A stretch of DNA of 64,000 nucleotides, taken from positions 496,001 through 560,000 of the forward strand of contig NZ_CP092588.1 in the NCBI RefSeq assembly GCF_023920225.1, given 5' to 3'. A program made the translations under genes and the position numbers. The DNA comes from Vibrio gazogenes (lineage in GTDB: Bacteria; Pseudomonadota; Gammaproteobacteria; Enterobacterales; Vibrionaceae). The notes beneath the pieces were generated by a model. It worked only from the letters and a program-made list of their open reading frames with translations. It searched no databases and had not been told where the DNA came from. This document shows positions 34,469 through 43,731 of the stretch, in pieces. Numbering within the stretch: position 1 is the first letter of the stretch; every line of letters starts with the position of its first letter.

Positions 34469-34966
34469 ATGGCTCAGTATGAAGCGGGCGACAAGCTCAG
34501 AGAACTTAAAACATTCATTGCGACGTGTGTCGGAGATGAGATTGTACAAAACCTGACAACCCAAATGAAGAATACCTCCCTGAGTCTGGACAGTCAGTTT
34601 CTGGGCAATGGTTGCCAGTTACTGAGCATGCGATATCACGCTCGTCTGGTGTTCAATAACTTTCCCCATCTCACCTATAGCCCTGCGGTACTGTTTGCCA
34701 ATGTGGGGGCCTGGTTGATGGATCATGATTCTGATCGGGAGAGCGGCGCGAAACTGGCAAGTCCAATGATTGAGATGACAACCGTGGATGACACGCATTC
34801 GACGATCATTATCGACATTGAGTTTGAAGAACCAATCAGTGTGACCGAAGATGCTGCGGGGCCAATTTACTGGCGTGGTAAGCAGTGGCGCATTGATGCA
34901 TATGAAATCTGGGTGGCAGAAACATTGGGTCATTTCACTACCGGCTTGCGTGAGACAGGGCGGTGA
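34469..34966 (+). CDS. Tail terminator/completion protein (P2 gpR-like)
   Basis: The product of 165 residues resembles P2 gpR, the cap that ends the growing tail tube and in a phage joins it to the head. The order of an N-terminal helix (KLRELKTFIATCV), the GAWLMDHD stretch mid-protein and a beta-rich C-terminal half supports it. It is the first tail gene; no head-joining gene is nearby. A 45-codon open frame without a start (34970 to about 35104) fills the gap to the sheath gene. Confidence 0.75.
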   Translation: MAQYEAGDKLRELKTFIATCVGDEIVQNLTTQMKNTSLSLDSQFLGNGCQLLSMRYHARLVFNNFPHLTYSPAVLFANVGAWLMDHDSDRESGAKLASPMIEMTTVDDTHSTIIIDIEFEEPISVTEDAAGPIYWRGKQWRIDAYEIWVAETLGHFTTGLRETGR

Positions 34967-35118
34967 TAACAGCGCATTATTTCTGATTCACCCACACCAA
35001 AGGCGATTGAATCCCGGTCGGGGTTTGATCACACCAAGCGGTTGTTTGGCATTGTAAGTGAGCGATATGACACACAAGCAGAACAATCGGATGATCACTA
35101 TAAATAGGAGCGGATAAC

Positions 35119-36237
35119 ATGGCGTGGCCCAGCGTTATTATCAATATTAAAAACATGATGAAAGGCCCCATTGCCGGGGTGGAGTATCATTTTCTGTTTG
35201 TCGGATACGGAACCGTTTCCGGTGCGGAGCGTGAGTTAACGGTTGTTGATGCTTCAACCGATCTGGAAACGGCATTATCTTCAGCCGGTGAGTCTCTGCA
35301 AGCGACGGTGATGGCTGCGCAGTTGAATGGTGGCAGCGAATGGACTGCCGGCGTGATGGTGCTTGATCAAGCCGATGACTGGAAAGATGCAGTCCGTAAA
35401 GCCAATGAAACCGCCAGTTTCGAAGCATTCGTATTGGATTTCCCTGCAACGGATAAAACCTTGCTTGAAGATGCGATTGCCATGCGTACTGAGCTGAAAA
35501 ATGCACTTGGCCGTGAAACCTTCGCCATTTGCTGTTTGCCGGAAATCGATAATACCGATGCAACCAACGGCGAAACTTGGGAAGCTTGGTTAGCGAAGTC
35601 GGTTGCAATTGTTGACGGTGTTGCCAGCCAATATATTACGGTTGTGCCATCGGTGCATGCAGATGGATCGACATTGGGTAAATACTGTGGTCGTCTGGCG
35701 AATCAGGTGAATGCGTCGATTGCGGATTCTCCGGCACGGATTAAAACCGGTAGTGTTGTCGGTTCAACGGATTTTCTGACAGACAAAGATGGCAAAGCGC
35801 TAGCACTGTCGGTCTTGAAAACTCTTGAGTCTAATCGCATTGCTTGCCCGATGTGGTATCCGGACTACGATGGTCAATACTGGACAACGGGTCGCACACT
35901 CGATGTTGAAGGTGGTGATTTCCAGGATATCCGTCATATCCGTGTGGCAATGAAAGCGGCCCGTAAAGTTCGCATTCGTGCTATTGCCCGTATCGCGGAT
36001 CGGACATTCAACTCAACGCCACAGAGTGAAGCGCAGGCAAAACTCTTTATGACGCAGGATCTGCGTGAAATGGCACTGATCGGTAATCCGGGTGAGATTT
36101 ATCCACCGGAAGATGACGACATTCAAATCAAATGGGTCAACAGCACTGAAGTTGAAATTTATATGGCTGTTCAGCCGTATGAATGCCCGGTCAAAATTAC
36201 TGTTGCAATCTATATCAGCCAAGGAGATGAAGCATGA
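35119..36237 (+). CDS. Contractile tail sheath protein (DUF2586, HP1/K139 type)
   Basis: The product of 372 residues corresponds to the sheath proteins of HP1/K139-like phages. The sheath polymerises around the tube and contracts to drive it through the target envelope. AGGAG is seven bases before the ATG. The assignment rests on its place before a DUF2597-like tube protein and on recognisable stretches such as MAWPSVIINIKN and DIRHIRVAMKAARKVR. The stop overlaps the tube start (ATGA). Confidence 0.85.
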   Translation: MAWPSVIINIKNMMKGPIAGVEYHFLFVGYGTVSGAERELTVVDASTDLETALSSAGESLQATVMAAQLNGGSEWTAGVMVLDQADDWKDAVRKANETASFEAFVLDFPATDKTLLEDAIAMRTELKNALGRETFAICCLPEIDNTDATNGETWEAWLAKSVAIVDGVASQYITVVPSVHADGSTLGKYCGRLANQVNASIADSPARIKTGSVVGSTDFLTDKDGKALALSVLKTLESNRIACPMWYPDYDGQYWTTGRTLDVEGGDFQDIRHIRVAMKAARKVRIRAIARIADRTFNSTPQSEAQAKLFMTQDLREMALIGNPGEIYPPEDDDIQIKWVNSTEVEIYMAVQPYECPVKITVAIYISQGDEA

Positions 36238-36689
36238 GTGCCCGTTTTTCCGGTCGTAGCTTTGATACGACACTATTTGGAGTGTATGTCCATGTTAAAA
36301 GTGCGACAGCGACGATCAATGATGAGTCAGCCGTTGCCTTTACCCGCGGTGTCACCGATGGCTATACCGACGGTAAAGTCAGCTGTGATGTTGAGCTCGA
36401 AATGGATCTGAAACAGTTCCAGAAGGTACATGCAGCCGCCAAAGAAGCTGGCAGTTATCGTGATATCAAACTTCAGGATATTCAGTTCTATGCCCATAAC
36501 GGTGAAGATGAAGACAAAATCGAGTTGTATGGGGTGAAATTCCTGGTGTCAGATCTACTCAATATCGATTCAGAAAGTGCAGATAAATCGACTCGCAAAC
36601 TGAAAGGTTTTGTCACCAGTCCGAACTTTGTCAAGATCAATGGTGTGCCTTACCTGTCTAAAGCGGATACCCGTAACCTGGTCAGTTAA
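36234..36689 (+). CDS. Tail tube protein (DUF2597, HP1/K139 type)
   Basis: The product of 151 residues forms the inner tube. Its opening (SARFSGRSFDTTLFGVYVHVKSATATIND, shortened) and the repeated beta pattern fit DUF2597 tube proteins found behind DUF2586 sheaths. It is translationally coupled to the sheath gene. A 290-bp gap with a broken small frame follows. Confidence 0.84.
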   Translation: MSARFSGRSFDTTLFGVYVHVKSATATINDESAVAFTRGVTDGYTDGKVSCDVELEMDLKQFQKVHAAAKEAGSYRDIKLQDIQFYAHNGEDEDKIELYGVKFLVSDLLNIDSESADKSTRKLKGFVTSPNFVKINGVPYLSKADTRNLVS

Positions 36690-36722
36690 TTGATACGGGT
36701 TCAGATTGAATTAAATGGTTGA

Positions 36723-36890
36723 ATGAAAACCTATGGCATTTTTGCCAACATGAAAATTACCATCGAACCTGTTTTTAATCCGGCGGACTAGACCGCGATT
36801 CCGACTCAGGGGGCAGCCTTAACAGTCAGGCTTGCAATTACCGAGGCTGAGAAAATCATCGAGAAACCACTGAATCAGGGTCAGCCCTGA
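36723..36890 (+). pseudogene. Small tail-locus frame split by an in-frame TAG
   Basis: From ATG 36723 the frame reads 22 codons to TAG 36789-36791 and then stays open for a further 32 codons to TGA 36888-36890. Both halves have protein-like composition (MKITIEPVFNPAD before the stop, LTVRLAITEAEKIIEKPL after it). It is either an amber-disrupted gene or a read-through site. No family was recognised, and no strong ribosome site precedes it. Confidence 0.5.
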
Positions 36891-36981
36891 GGGATTTCTG
36901 CGGCCTGAATGATGGGCTGGCCCCAACTTAACAGTAATTTTTATCGGTGCCTTGTGGCACATAATGAAGAGGGAAAAAGAC

Positions 36982-37263
36982 ATGGCTAAAGCAGCTTTTA
37001 CAATTCAACCGGTTGTCGTCACGATTGGTGAGACTGATTTTACGTTCAGACCAACAGTGAATGATGCCAACAACTATACCAACCATGTATCGATGGACAG
37101 TAAAGTTGAACCGGCACGAACTTATCTTGAGCGCACGGTTGATGCCGAGCAGAAGAGTGAATTAGTTGAACTGATGAATACGGTTCCCGGTCTGGTGATG
37201 GAAGTCTTCGGTCTGGTTCATGAATCTTCCAAAGGCGGGATTTCAATTACCCTAAAAAACTAA
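36982..37263 (+). CDS. Tail assembly chaperone, short form
   Basis: The product of 93 residues (ATG 36982 behind GAGGGAAAAAGAC) sits between tube and tape measure genes, the place of P2 gpE and lambda gpG. Such chaperones coat the tape measure before tube assembly. The last three codons contain the slippery heptamer A_AAA_AAC at 37254-37260, so a fraction of ribosomes should shift to -1 and make a longer form. Confidence 0.85.
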   Translation: MAKAAFTIQPVVVTIGETDFTFRPTVNDANNYTNHVSMDSKVEPARTYLERTVDAEQKSELVELMNTVPGLVMEVFGLVHESSKGGISITLKN

Positions 37264-37451
37264 CAGAGCGGGTGAAGCGCATTGAAACCAACGGGTTGGA
37301 ACAGGCGCTCACCCTGCGGCGGCATTACTTTCCTGACGGAGAGGATGAGCCGCAAGAGTTAGCTAGGGCGCTCTGGCTCGATCAACATGAGAAAGAGCGT
37401 ATGGAAGTCGCGGTTATGAGTGCAGTTGCGAGGTTATTTAATCACCGATGA
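36982..37451 (+). CDS. Tail assembly chaperone, -1 frameshift long form
   Basis: A -1 shift at A_AAA_AAC (37254-37260) joins the 93-residue chaperone to a 63-codon open frame in the -1 register (37260-37448, then TGA 37449-37451), giving about 156 residues. The extension is charged and ends exactly in ATGA with the tape measure start. A stem of ten pairs with one bulged A (GGGTGAaGCGC 37270-37280 with GCGCTCACCC 37305-37314) begins nine bases after the heptamer, as expected for a stimulator. P2 E/E' and lambda G/GT use the same strategy. Confidence 0.85.
37254..37314 (+). promoter_or_regulatory. Programmed -1 ribosomal frameshift signal
   Basis: Heptamer A_AAA_AAC, 9-nt spacer, then a two-stage stem-loop: GGGTGAaGCGC with GCGCTCACCC outside and CCAA/TTGG inside. 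The zero-frame stop TAA (37261-37263) is the next codon after the heptamer. Confidence 0.83.
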
Positions 37452-39889
37452 ACGATTCAGTCTTAATAGAAATCAATATGATTGATAAGGTGACTCAGCC
37501 TTTGACCGGCGTCATTGACCAGATCAATCAGATTGTCCAAACCGCCAGTAGCGATTTTGACAAGGTAAAATCCAGTGCCTCAGATGTCGTACAGACGTTC
37601 ACTGAAATGGGAACGTCACTTGAACCGATATTGACGATGGATTGGGAGGTCGGAGGTGCCGACTCTCTGGAAAACGTCGGTCGCATTCTTGAGCATGTTT
37701 CTACAGCATCGAGCGAGATCCTCTCGCTCGGGCTTGGGAGTCAACTGGTCCAAGTATTTAAAGATGCAGAAGGAGGCATTAACAAGTTTGCTAACAGTCT
37801 CGATCAGGGGATCGACAATGTCGTCGAAACGTTTGATCTGGCTAAAACGAAAGCCAAAGATTTTTCCAATACTGCCAAGGCGCAATTTGCAGCTTTGTCA
37901 CAACGAACCCAGAATTATATTCAAATTGGTAAGCGCCTGACCACGTCGTTTTCGGCGAATGGTGTCAAGGGGTTTGCCAGTGCGGTAAAACAACAATTTG
38001 CAGGTATTTCACAACAAACCCAAAGTCTGATCGGTCGGATCAAAAACGTCGGAGCGGTTTTTTCTACCGGCGGATTTAAAAATGGTGCCAAGAACTTTGC
38101 GAAATCGGTCAATCAGCAATTAACGAGTATTTCGCAAAAAGCAGCAGGACTGTCTGGTATGGGCGGGCGAGCACAACAGTTTTTAGGTCCGATCTCTTCT
38201 TCGCTCGACAATGTTAAAAATAGCCTGTCTCAAGGGATGGGGGAAGGGATAGCCAAAGTCACCGCATTAGGTGAAAAGTTTCCCTTCCTTTCTGGCGGTA
38301 CGGAATTGGTTGCTGCTGGCATGACATCCCTTGATGGGGTCATGAAGTCGGCTTCCGGGACTATCAGTGGGGTGCAAAGTGCGATCACATTAGTCTCCGA
38401 TTCTGCCGGTATTTTCCAAAGTGTGATGGGATCGGCTTCAACTGTGATTACCACGTTTCAAGGGGTAATGGGCGCGATGTCAAACGTGATGGCTGTTTTT
38501 GGCCGTTTGATTCCGAGTGTCTCAACCGCGATGATGGTGATGACAAGCCCTGTCACTTGGATTGTATTGGGAATCGTTGCGTTGATTGCAGCTGTTTATC
38601 TGATCATCAAATATTGGGATGACTTGGTTGCTGCTTTTTCAAATGTTTGGATTTTCCAGCAAATTGGAGACTTATTTGGCTGGCTCGGAAAGCAATGGGG
38701 TAAGTTTACATCTTATCTTTCTGGGAGTGGTGTTACTAGTATATTAATGAATATATACAGTGGGTTTGCCACCGTCTTTAATGGTATTGGTTCCGTTGTT
38801 AGTGGTATTGCTGGTGTCATTGGTAGTACGTTCAGCCTGATATTTGCACCAATTCGGGTTGTATTTAAGTTGCTTCAGGCGTTCTGGACCTTACTGATTG
38901 ATGGTCCCGCTGCGGCAATGGATGTGTTGATGGGGATTCCGAAAATCTTTACTGGGATTGCAGATTCTTTTTCGGCTGCATTTAGTTCAATTACCCAAGG
39001 TATTAAAACTTATATCGATGGTATGTTGGGCATTGTTAAAACAATTGGCTCGGGTATCTCTTGGATAGCGGGCAAGCTTGGTCTTTCATTCGGAAGCGAT
39101 GATGCGAAGAAACCTGAACAAGGGGGAGCAACGGAGACCCGTGCGGCGGAGAAGCTTCAGAAACAAGTTCAGCCAGTGGCTCAGGTATCTAAATCAGAAA
39201 AGCACGTATTAACAGAAGCCCGTACGACAGAAAATATTCGGAAACAAGTCCAGCCGGTGACTCGGGCATCTAAATCAGAAAAGCGCGTCTTAACGGAAGC
39301 CCGTACGACAGAAAATATTCGGAAACAAGTCCAGCCGGTGACTCGGGTATCTAAATCAGAAAAGCGCGTCTTAACGGAAGCCCGTACGACAGAAAATATT
39401 CGGAAACAAGTCCAGCCGGCGACCCAAGCATCTAAATCAGAGAAGCGCACATTAACGGAAGCCCGTACGACAGAAAATATTCGGAAACAAGTCCAGCCGA
39501 TGACTCGGGCATCTAAATCAGAAAAGCGCGTCTTAACGGAAGCCCGTACGACAGAAAATATTCAGAAACAAGTCCAACCGGTGACTCGGGCATCTAAATC
39601 AGAAAAGCGCGTCTTAACGGAAGCCCGTACGACAGAAAATATTCGAAAACAAGTCCAGCCGGTCACTCGAACATCTGAGTCAGCAACTGCACACTCGTCT
39701 GAGAATAATGTAGTCATCGCCTATAAACAGAAACAGAACACTTTGCCTGCCGGTATGGTGCAGAACATGACTACGACGCAAAGCCAACAGGTGAGTGAGG
39801 TGAAACGCTTTGGTGACGTTTATATCACCGCACCGAATGGTTTGACGCCGGATCAACTAGCAGAATGGGACGAACTCAATGTCGGATAA
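37448..39889 (+). CDS. Tail tape measure protein
   Basis: The product of 813 residues sets tail length and is threaded inside the tube. It has a long helical N-terminal part (residues 1-330), hydrophobic segments near residues 355-395 (MVMTSPVTWIVLGIVALIAAVYLII) and 430-500, then a basic region of seven 27-residue tandem repeats (about residues 563-751) and a non-repetitive C-terminal end. The start overlaps the chaperone long-form stop. The repeats are unusual for this protein and could let tail length change by steps. Confidence 0.92.
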   Translation: MNDSVLIEINMIDKVTQPLTGVIDQINQIVQTASSDFDKVKSSASDVVQTFTEMGTSLEPILTMDWEVGGADSLENVGRILEHVSTASSEILSLGLGSQLVQVFKDAEGGINKFANSLDQGIDNVVETFDLAKTKAKDFSNTAKAQFAALSQRTQNYIQIGKRLTTSFSANGVKGFASAVKQQFAGISQQTQSLIGRIKNVGAVFSTGGFKNGAKNFAKSVNQQLTSISQKAAGLSGMGGRAQQFLGPISSSLDNVKNSLSQGMGEGIAKVTALGEKFPFLSGGTELVAAGMTSLDGVMKSASGTISGVQSAITLVSDSAGIFQSVMGSASTVITTFQGVMGAMSNVMAVFGRLIPSVSTAMMVMTSPVTWIVLGIVALIAAVYLIIKYWDDLVAAFSNVWIFQQIGDLFGWLGKQWGKFTSYLSGSGVTSILMNIYSGFATVFNGIGSVVSGIAGVIGSTFSLIFAPIRVVFKLLQAFWTLLIDGPAAAMDVLMGIPKIFTGIADSFSAAFSSITQGIKTYIDGMLGIVKTIGSGISWIAGKLGLSFGSDDAKKPEQGGATETRAAEKLQKQVQPVAQVSKSEKHVLTEARTTENIRKQVQPVTRASKSEKRVLTEARTTENIRKQVQPVTRVSKSEKRVLTEARTTENIRKQVQPATQASKSEKRTLTEARTTENIRKQVQPMTRASKSEKRVLTEARTTENIQKQVQPVTRASKSEKRVLTEARTTENIRKQVQPVTRTSESATAHSSENNVVIAYKQKQNTLPAGMVQNMTTTQSQQVSEVKRFGDVYITAPNGLTPDQLAEWDELNVG
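39134..39700 (+). repeat. Seven 81-bp tandem repeats in the tape measure gene
   Basis: Units start at 39134 (degenerate), 39215, 39296, 39377, 39458, 39539 and 39620 (degenerate end), each 81 bp or 27 codons, with the protein motif EARTTENIRKQVQPVTRASK plus SEKRVLT. Inner units differ at only a few bases, so they are recent. The period preserves the frame at any copy number. Confidence 0.95.
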
Positions 39890-40211
39890 ACAGTATATCG
39901 ATATCAAAGTGGTCGATGGCGGCTGGGATATTGATGCCGGCCAACAGCCAACTATCTGTAGCGATACCTACAGTATCGCCCAGGATGTCAAGCACGCCAT
40001 CATGGAGTCTGGCTTAGCCAGAGAACTTCAGGCTGAGAGAAATCCAGTGCTGCGGGCCAATGTGCTGCTGCAAATTGAACAAATTGCGGAACAAGATCCC
40101 CGGATTATTCCGGGCACAGTCACCGTGACCGGAGATGTATCCGGCACCATCGGGCTCTCTGCTCAGGCATATGACAGTGAGGGCGTTATCAATACAGAGG
40201 TGAACACATGA
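39879..40211 (+). CDS. Baseplate wedge protein, DUF2590 (gpW/gp25-like)
   Basis: The product of 110 residues resembles DUF2590 proteins found before baseplate J in HP1/K139-like phages and by position corresponds to P2 gpW. It begins 11 bases inside the tape measure end and overlaps the baseplate J gene by four bases. Motifs (IKVVDGGWDIDAGQQPTICSD) suggest a small beta-rich wedge subunit. Confidence 0.8.
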   Translation: MSDKQYIDIKVVDGGWDIDAGQQPTICSDTYSIAQDVKHAIMESGLARELQAERNPVLRANVLLQIEQIAEQDPRIIPGTVTVTGDVSGTIGLSAQAYDSEGVINTEVNT

Positions 40212-41413
40212 GTAACAGACCCCAAGCCGATTTTTTAACCATCCTAGAGGAATCCGGCGTTCCGCTGAGTGAGCAGGCATTAGAAGACCAATTGAAAACC
40301 GAAGTGTCTGCGGCAGGCAGCTTGCTGGCGAATGACTCTGAAATGTCACCGTTCTGGCGCTGGGTTCGGGCTGCGGTTATCAAACCGGCATTATGGATGA
40401 CCAGAACACTTTTAGTGACGCATGTCATGCCGAATATGTTCGTGGCAACCGCAGAACGCTGGGCACTGGAACTGAAAGCGTGGGAACTGAACGTTGAACC
40501 GAAGCAAGCCGTAAAAACGCAGGGTTATCTAACGATGACCAAAGAAAATGCCAATGACGAAGTGCTTGTCGAGCGGGGTGTATTTATACAGACACTTGCA
40601 ATTGAAGGCGTGGTGTATCGGGTTAAGGTCACTGAAGATACGGTGATTCCTACCGGACAGGCCAGCGGACAGGTTCCCGTTGAAGCTGAACAAGCCGGTG
40701 TTGCTTATAACCTGCCTGCCGGTTATCTCAATATTTTACCGACGGAAGTCCCGGGCATTGTTGCTGTGGTGAATGACGCAGGATGGATTACCCGGTTGGG
40801 TGCGAATGAAGAGACGGATGAAGAGCTCGCATTACGGCTTCAAAATGCCTTTACCGGCTCTGGTGAGTGGCACATTAATGATGTTTACCGGTCGATTATT
40901 GCCAGTGTTGCGGGCATTCGCAGTGACAATATTTTCTTCCGCAATACTGGCGATATCTCGCCGGGGACGGCCGAAGCGCTGATCTTGGTTGAAGTGGGTG
41001 AAACACCACAGTCGATCATTGATACACTCAATGATTACATCATGAATCAGGGCCATCACGGTCACGGGGATGTACTGACCTGTAAACCGATTCCTGAAAC
41101 GCGTCACGAGGTGATTGCGGATGTGGTGTTGGCAAAGAACCTGACCGTCGCACAGATGGCAGAAATACTTCAGGAAGTGAAGGATCGGATTCGGGCCGCA
41201 TTTCGTGAAACTGAAGCATATGACGAAATGACCCGTGCAGCGCCACAGAGCCGGTTTAGTATCTCCCGCATGGCGACAGAGATTCACAATAACATGGTAA
41301 ATGTGAAGTCAGTCCGGATCACGCTTGATGGTGAGATCCAGGAAGATATTGTCAGTGGTTACACACAACCGCGTTTGAAATCTTTAACGGTTGGGGAGTT
41401 GGCAGATGAATGA
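40208..41413 (+). CDS. Baseplate J-like protein (P2 gpJ family)
   Basis: The product of 401 residues forms the baseplate wedge arm. The central segment (VEAEQAGVAYNLPAGYLNIL, then ETDEELALRLQNAF) is the hallmark of baseplate J proteins. The reading frame is intact. It overlaps the start of the gpI-like gene by eight bases. Confidence 0.92.
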   Translation: MSNRPQADFLTILEESGVPLSEQALEDQLKTEVSAAGSLLANDSEMSPFWRWVRAAVIKPALWMTRTLLVTHVMPNMFVATAERWALELKAWELNVEPKQAVKTQGYLTMTKENANDEVLVERGVFIQTLAIEGVVYRVKVTEDTVIPTGQASGQVPVEAEQAGVAYNLPAGYLNILPTEVPGIVAVVNDAGWITRLGANEETDEELALRLQNAFTGSGEWHINDVYRSIIASVAGIRSDNIFFRNTGDISPGTAEALILVEVGETPQSIIDTLNDYIMNQGHHGHGDVLTCKPIPETRHEVIADVVLAKNLTVAQMAEILQEVKDRIRAAFRETEAYDEMTRAAPQSRFSISRMATEIHNNMVNVKSVRITLDGEIQEDIVSGYTQPRLKSLTVGELADE

Positions 41414-41975
41414 TAGCAATGCACCTCAAATGGAAGAGATCGTAATTCCGTGGTGGGAAGATGGTGAAACGACCTCGGAAGTGCTGAAAGAACCTTATTT
41501 TCTGACCCGGGGGGTGAAAGCCTTCCTGAACAAAATTCGCTCGGGCTTGCTGTTTCCGTTGCAACAGATCGATGCATTGACCTGCCATGAGTCTTTGTTG
41601 AACTTACTGGCTTGGGATCGCGATATTCAGCGTTTTGCCGGAGAGCCGTTGAGTTTGTTCCGGTCACGGGTGAAATATGCCGCGATTAATGCCAAAGATG
41701 CCGGCAGTGTTGCTGGGTTTAAACGCATTTTTGCCCGGTTAGGCGTCGGGATTGTCGATTTCAAGGAGCGTCAGGACCCGACCGAGTGGGATGTCTGCCT
41801 GATTCAGTTGAGTGACAGTGATATTTCGATGAATACCCGTTTGGTCCAGACATTGATTCGCCAGTACGGCCGTACATGTCGCCGTTACCGTTTTCAAATT
41901 GTCTATCCGTCCACGGTAACACTGGCCGGCAATGGGTTTCATCAAACATTTGCACTCTATAGTGCATCACTGTAA
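41406..41975 (+). CDS. Tail protein I (P2 gpI-like)
   Basis: The product of 189 residues links the baseplate to the fibres. ATG 41406 follows GGGGAGTTGGCAG; a TTG at 41391 is in frame but less likely. The segment LLNLLAWDRDIQRFAGEPL followed by FRSRVKYAAINAKDAGSVAGF is typical of gpI proteins. It lies directly before the first fibre gene. Confidence 0.82.
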   Translation: MNDSNAPQMEEIVIPWWEDGETTSEVLKEPYFLTRGVKAFLNKIRSGLLFPLQQIDALTCHESLLNLLAWDRDIQRFAGEPLSLFRSRVKYAAINAKDAGSVAGFKRIFARLGVGIVDFKERQDPTEWDVCLIQLSDSDISMNTRLVQTLIRQYGRTCRRYRFQIVYPSTVTLAGNGFHQTFALYSASL

Positions 41976-41983
41976 CGGGGGAA

Positions 41984-43729
41984 ATGATGAGTCAAGTAGC
42001 AATTCCTTTGGCATTTGAAGGTTATCTGCAAGAGCGACTGTTGAACGGTTTGGCCCCGGATATGAATGAGATGATCTTTGCTTATCTGCCGGATTTAGAC
42101 CCGGAACAGGTGATTGATCGTCATTTGGGACTTCCGGCTCCGAGTTATTGGGTGTATCGCCAGGATATAACGCAGAAGGCGAAACTGAACGACGTTGCTG
42201 TGGCGTATTCGGTGGTGATTCCCAGTGAGGTTGAAGCGTTTACTTTTAATGCGATCTACCTGCATGACAAACAGACTGCGAATTCTTGTGGCTTGGTGGT
42301 GCATAAAATTGCGGAAACCAAAGAGCCGGGGATGTCGAGTGTCCGGACTTGCGTGCAGCAATATACCGGTGCTGCAAGAGCTGCGAAGATTACCGTGACA
42401 CCGGAAAGCTGGCAGATCGATTATCACGCCCGTTTATATGGTATGGATGACGACTTACGCTTGGCATGTTTTGACCTGTTTGGAAACGCGTCATTCTTTG
42501 CCGACGGTTTTCTGGTTCAGTCGGTTGATGGTCAGTATGTCTGTCAAGCCGGGACGGGGTATGTGGCCGGGTTACGCTGTGTCAATCAGGGTCAGACAGA
42601 AATCACAGATGTACTGCCAGCATCGGGTATCTACCTCGATGTGAGCTGGCAGGGGGGCGTCGTGAGCCGTTGGACCAGTAACTGGAAACTTACAGCCAGT
42701 ACAACATCGTTGACCGACTATGTTGCTGATGGTGTTCAGCACTATGTGACGCAAATTGCGTGGATTGAATCAGACGGACGTGTGACCGATCGCCGCCATC
42801 TGGGGCTCGATGAGCACCATCTTCCCGATGCGACGACCCAAGCAAAAGGGGCGGTCGTGCTAGCGAGTGATGCACAAGTCAATGCCGGGCAAGGCTCGGG
42901 TATGGTGTCTCCGCAGCAGTTGAAGCAGGCATTCGACCAGTTTGGTACATTTGGTTCAGCGATGGATTTAGGCGTTGTTACGGAAGATGCACAATTAGAT
43001 GCGGCTCCGACCGGTTTGCTCCATTTTTCAGCGGGCTCGCAACAAGAGCATCAGGGGATCAAAATCCAACACCCGGATGGTTATTACTCAGTCATTGCGG
43101 GAGCAGACAATCACAATAACCCCAGTGTATTTCTATATCATTCGGTATCAGGCTCATGGCGGAGAATGACAACAGACAATGATATCCAGCGTAGTTTTGT
43201 CGGCATGGTTGCTGATTTTCAAATCGCAGCACCTCGCCCCGGTTGGTTGAATGCCAACGGAGGCGAAGTCTCACGGACCACAGATGCAATTTTGTGGCAA
43301 TACGCCCAGGATGCCGAGTTGATCATTGATCAGACGAACAAAGATGCTGACCCGATGAAGTATGCCGCCTATTTTGGTGATGGTGATGGTTCAACTACGT
43401 TTACCTTGCCGAACTTCCATCTGGGACATTTCCGGCGTGGTGCGAAATCGGGAGTGGCACATGGTGCAACACAAGGTGATGCAATTCGGAATATTTATGG
43501 AGAAACACAAGCACAACACGCTCAATTTCTAGGAAATCTCGCTAGTTATGATGGTGGTGCATTTGTTTCTTTGTCGAACCAATATGAGAAAGCTAGTGCT
43601 GTAAGTGGTGGCAATTCTCTGAGTTTGAGCCATTTTCGATTTGATGCCTCTCGAGTTGTACCGACTGCGAATGAAAACCGCCCGTATACGGTAAATATTT
43701 CGGTGAAAATTTTCAGAGGATGGATATAA
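41984..43729 (+). CDS. Tail fibre protein 1 (collar-type)
   Basis: The product of 581 residues is a receptor-binding fibre. The N-terminal 300 residues, which would attach it to the baseplate, are shared with fibre 2 at 44207; the C-terminal part has a tail-collar domain (GWLNANGGEVSR to FTLPNFHLGHFRRG). It is followed by a small chaperone gene. A second ATG at 41987 may be the true start. Confidence 0.9.
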   Translation: MMSQVAIPLAFEGYLQERLLNGLAPDMNEMIFAYLPDLDPEQVIDRHLGLPAPSYWVYRQDITQKAKLNDVAVAYSVVIPSEVEAFTFNAIYLHDKQTANSCGLVVHKIAETKEPGMSSVRTCVQQYTGAARAAKITVTPESWQIDYHARLYGMDDDLRLACFDLFGNASFFADGFLVQSVDGQYVCQAGTGYVAGLRCVNQGQTEITDVLPASGIYLDVSWQGGVVSRWTSNWKLTASTTSLTDYVADGVQHYVTQIAWIESDGRVTDRRHLGLDEHHLPDATTQAKGAVVLASDAQVNAGQGSGMVSPQQLKQAFDQFGTFGSAMDLGVVTEDAQLDAAPTGLLHFSAGSQQEHQGIKIQHPDGYYSVIAGADNHNNPSVFLYHSVSGSWRRMTTDNDIQRSFVGMVADFQIAAPRPGWLNANGGEVSRTTDAILWQYAQDAELIIDQTNKDADPMKYAAYFGDGDGSTTFTLPNFHLGHFRRGAKSGVAHGATQGDAIRNIYGETQAQHAQFLGNLASYDGGAFVSLSNQYEKASAVSGGNSLSLSHFRFDASRVVPTANENRPYTVNISVKIFRGWI

Positions 43730-43731
43730 GC

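Noticed and set aside
39181..39450. An 89-codon antisense frame with a repeated sequence.
   Set aside because: It is the mirror of the 81-bp tape measure repeats; any 81-bp repeat keeps antisense frames open.
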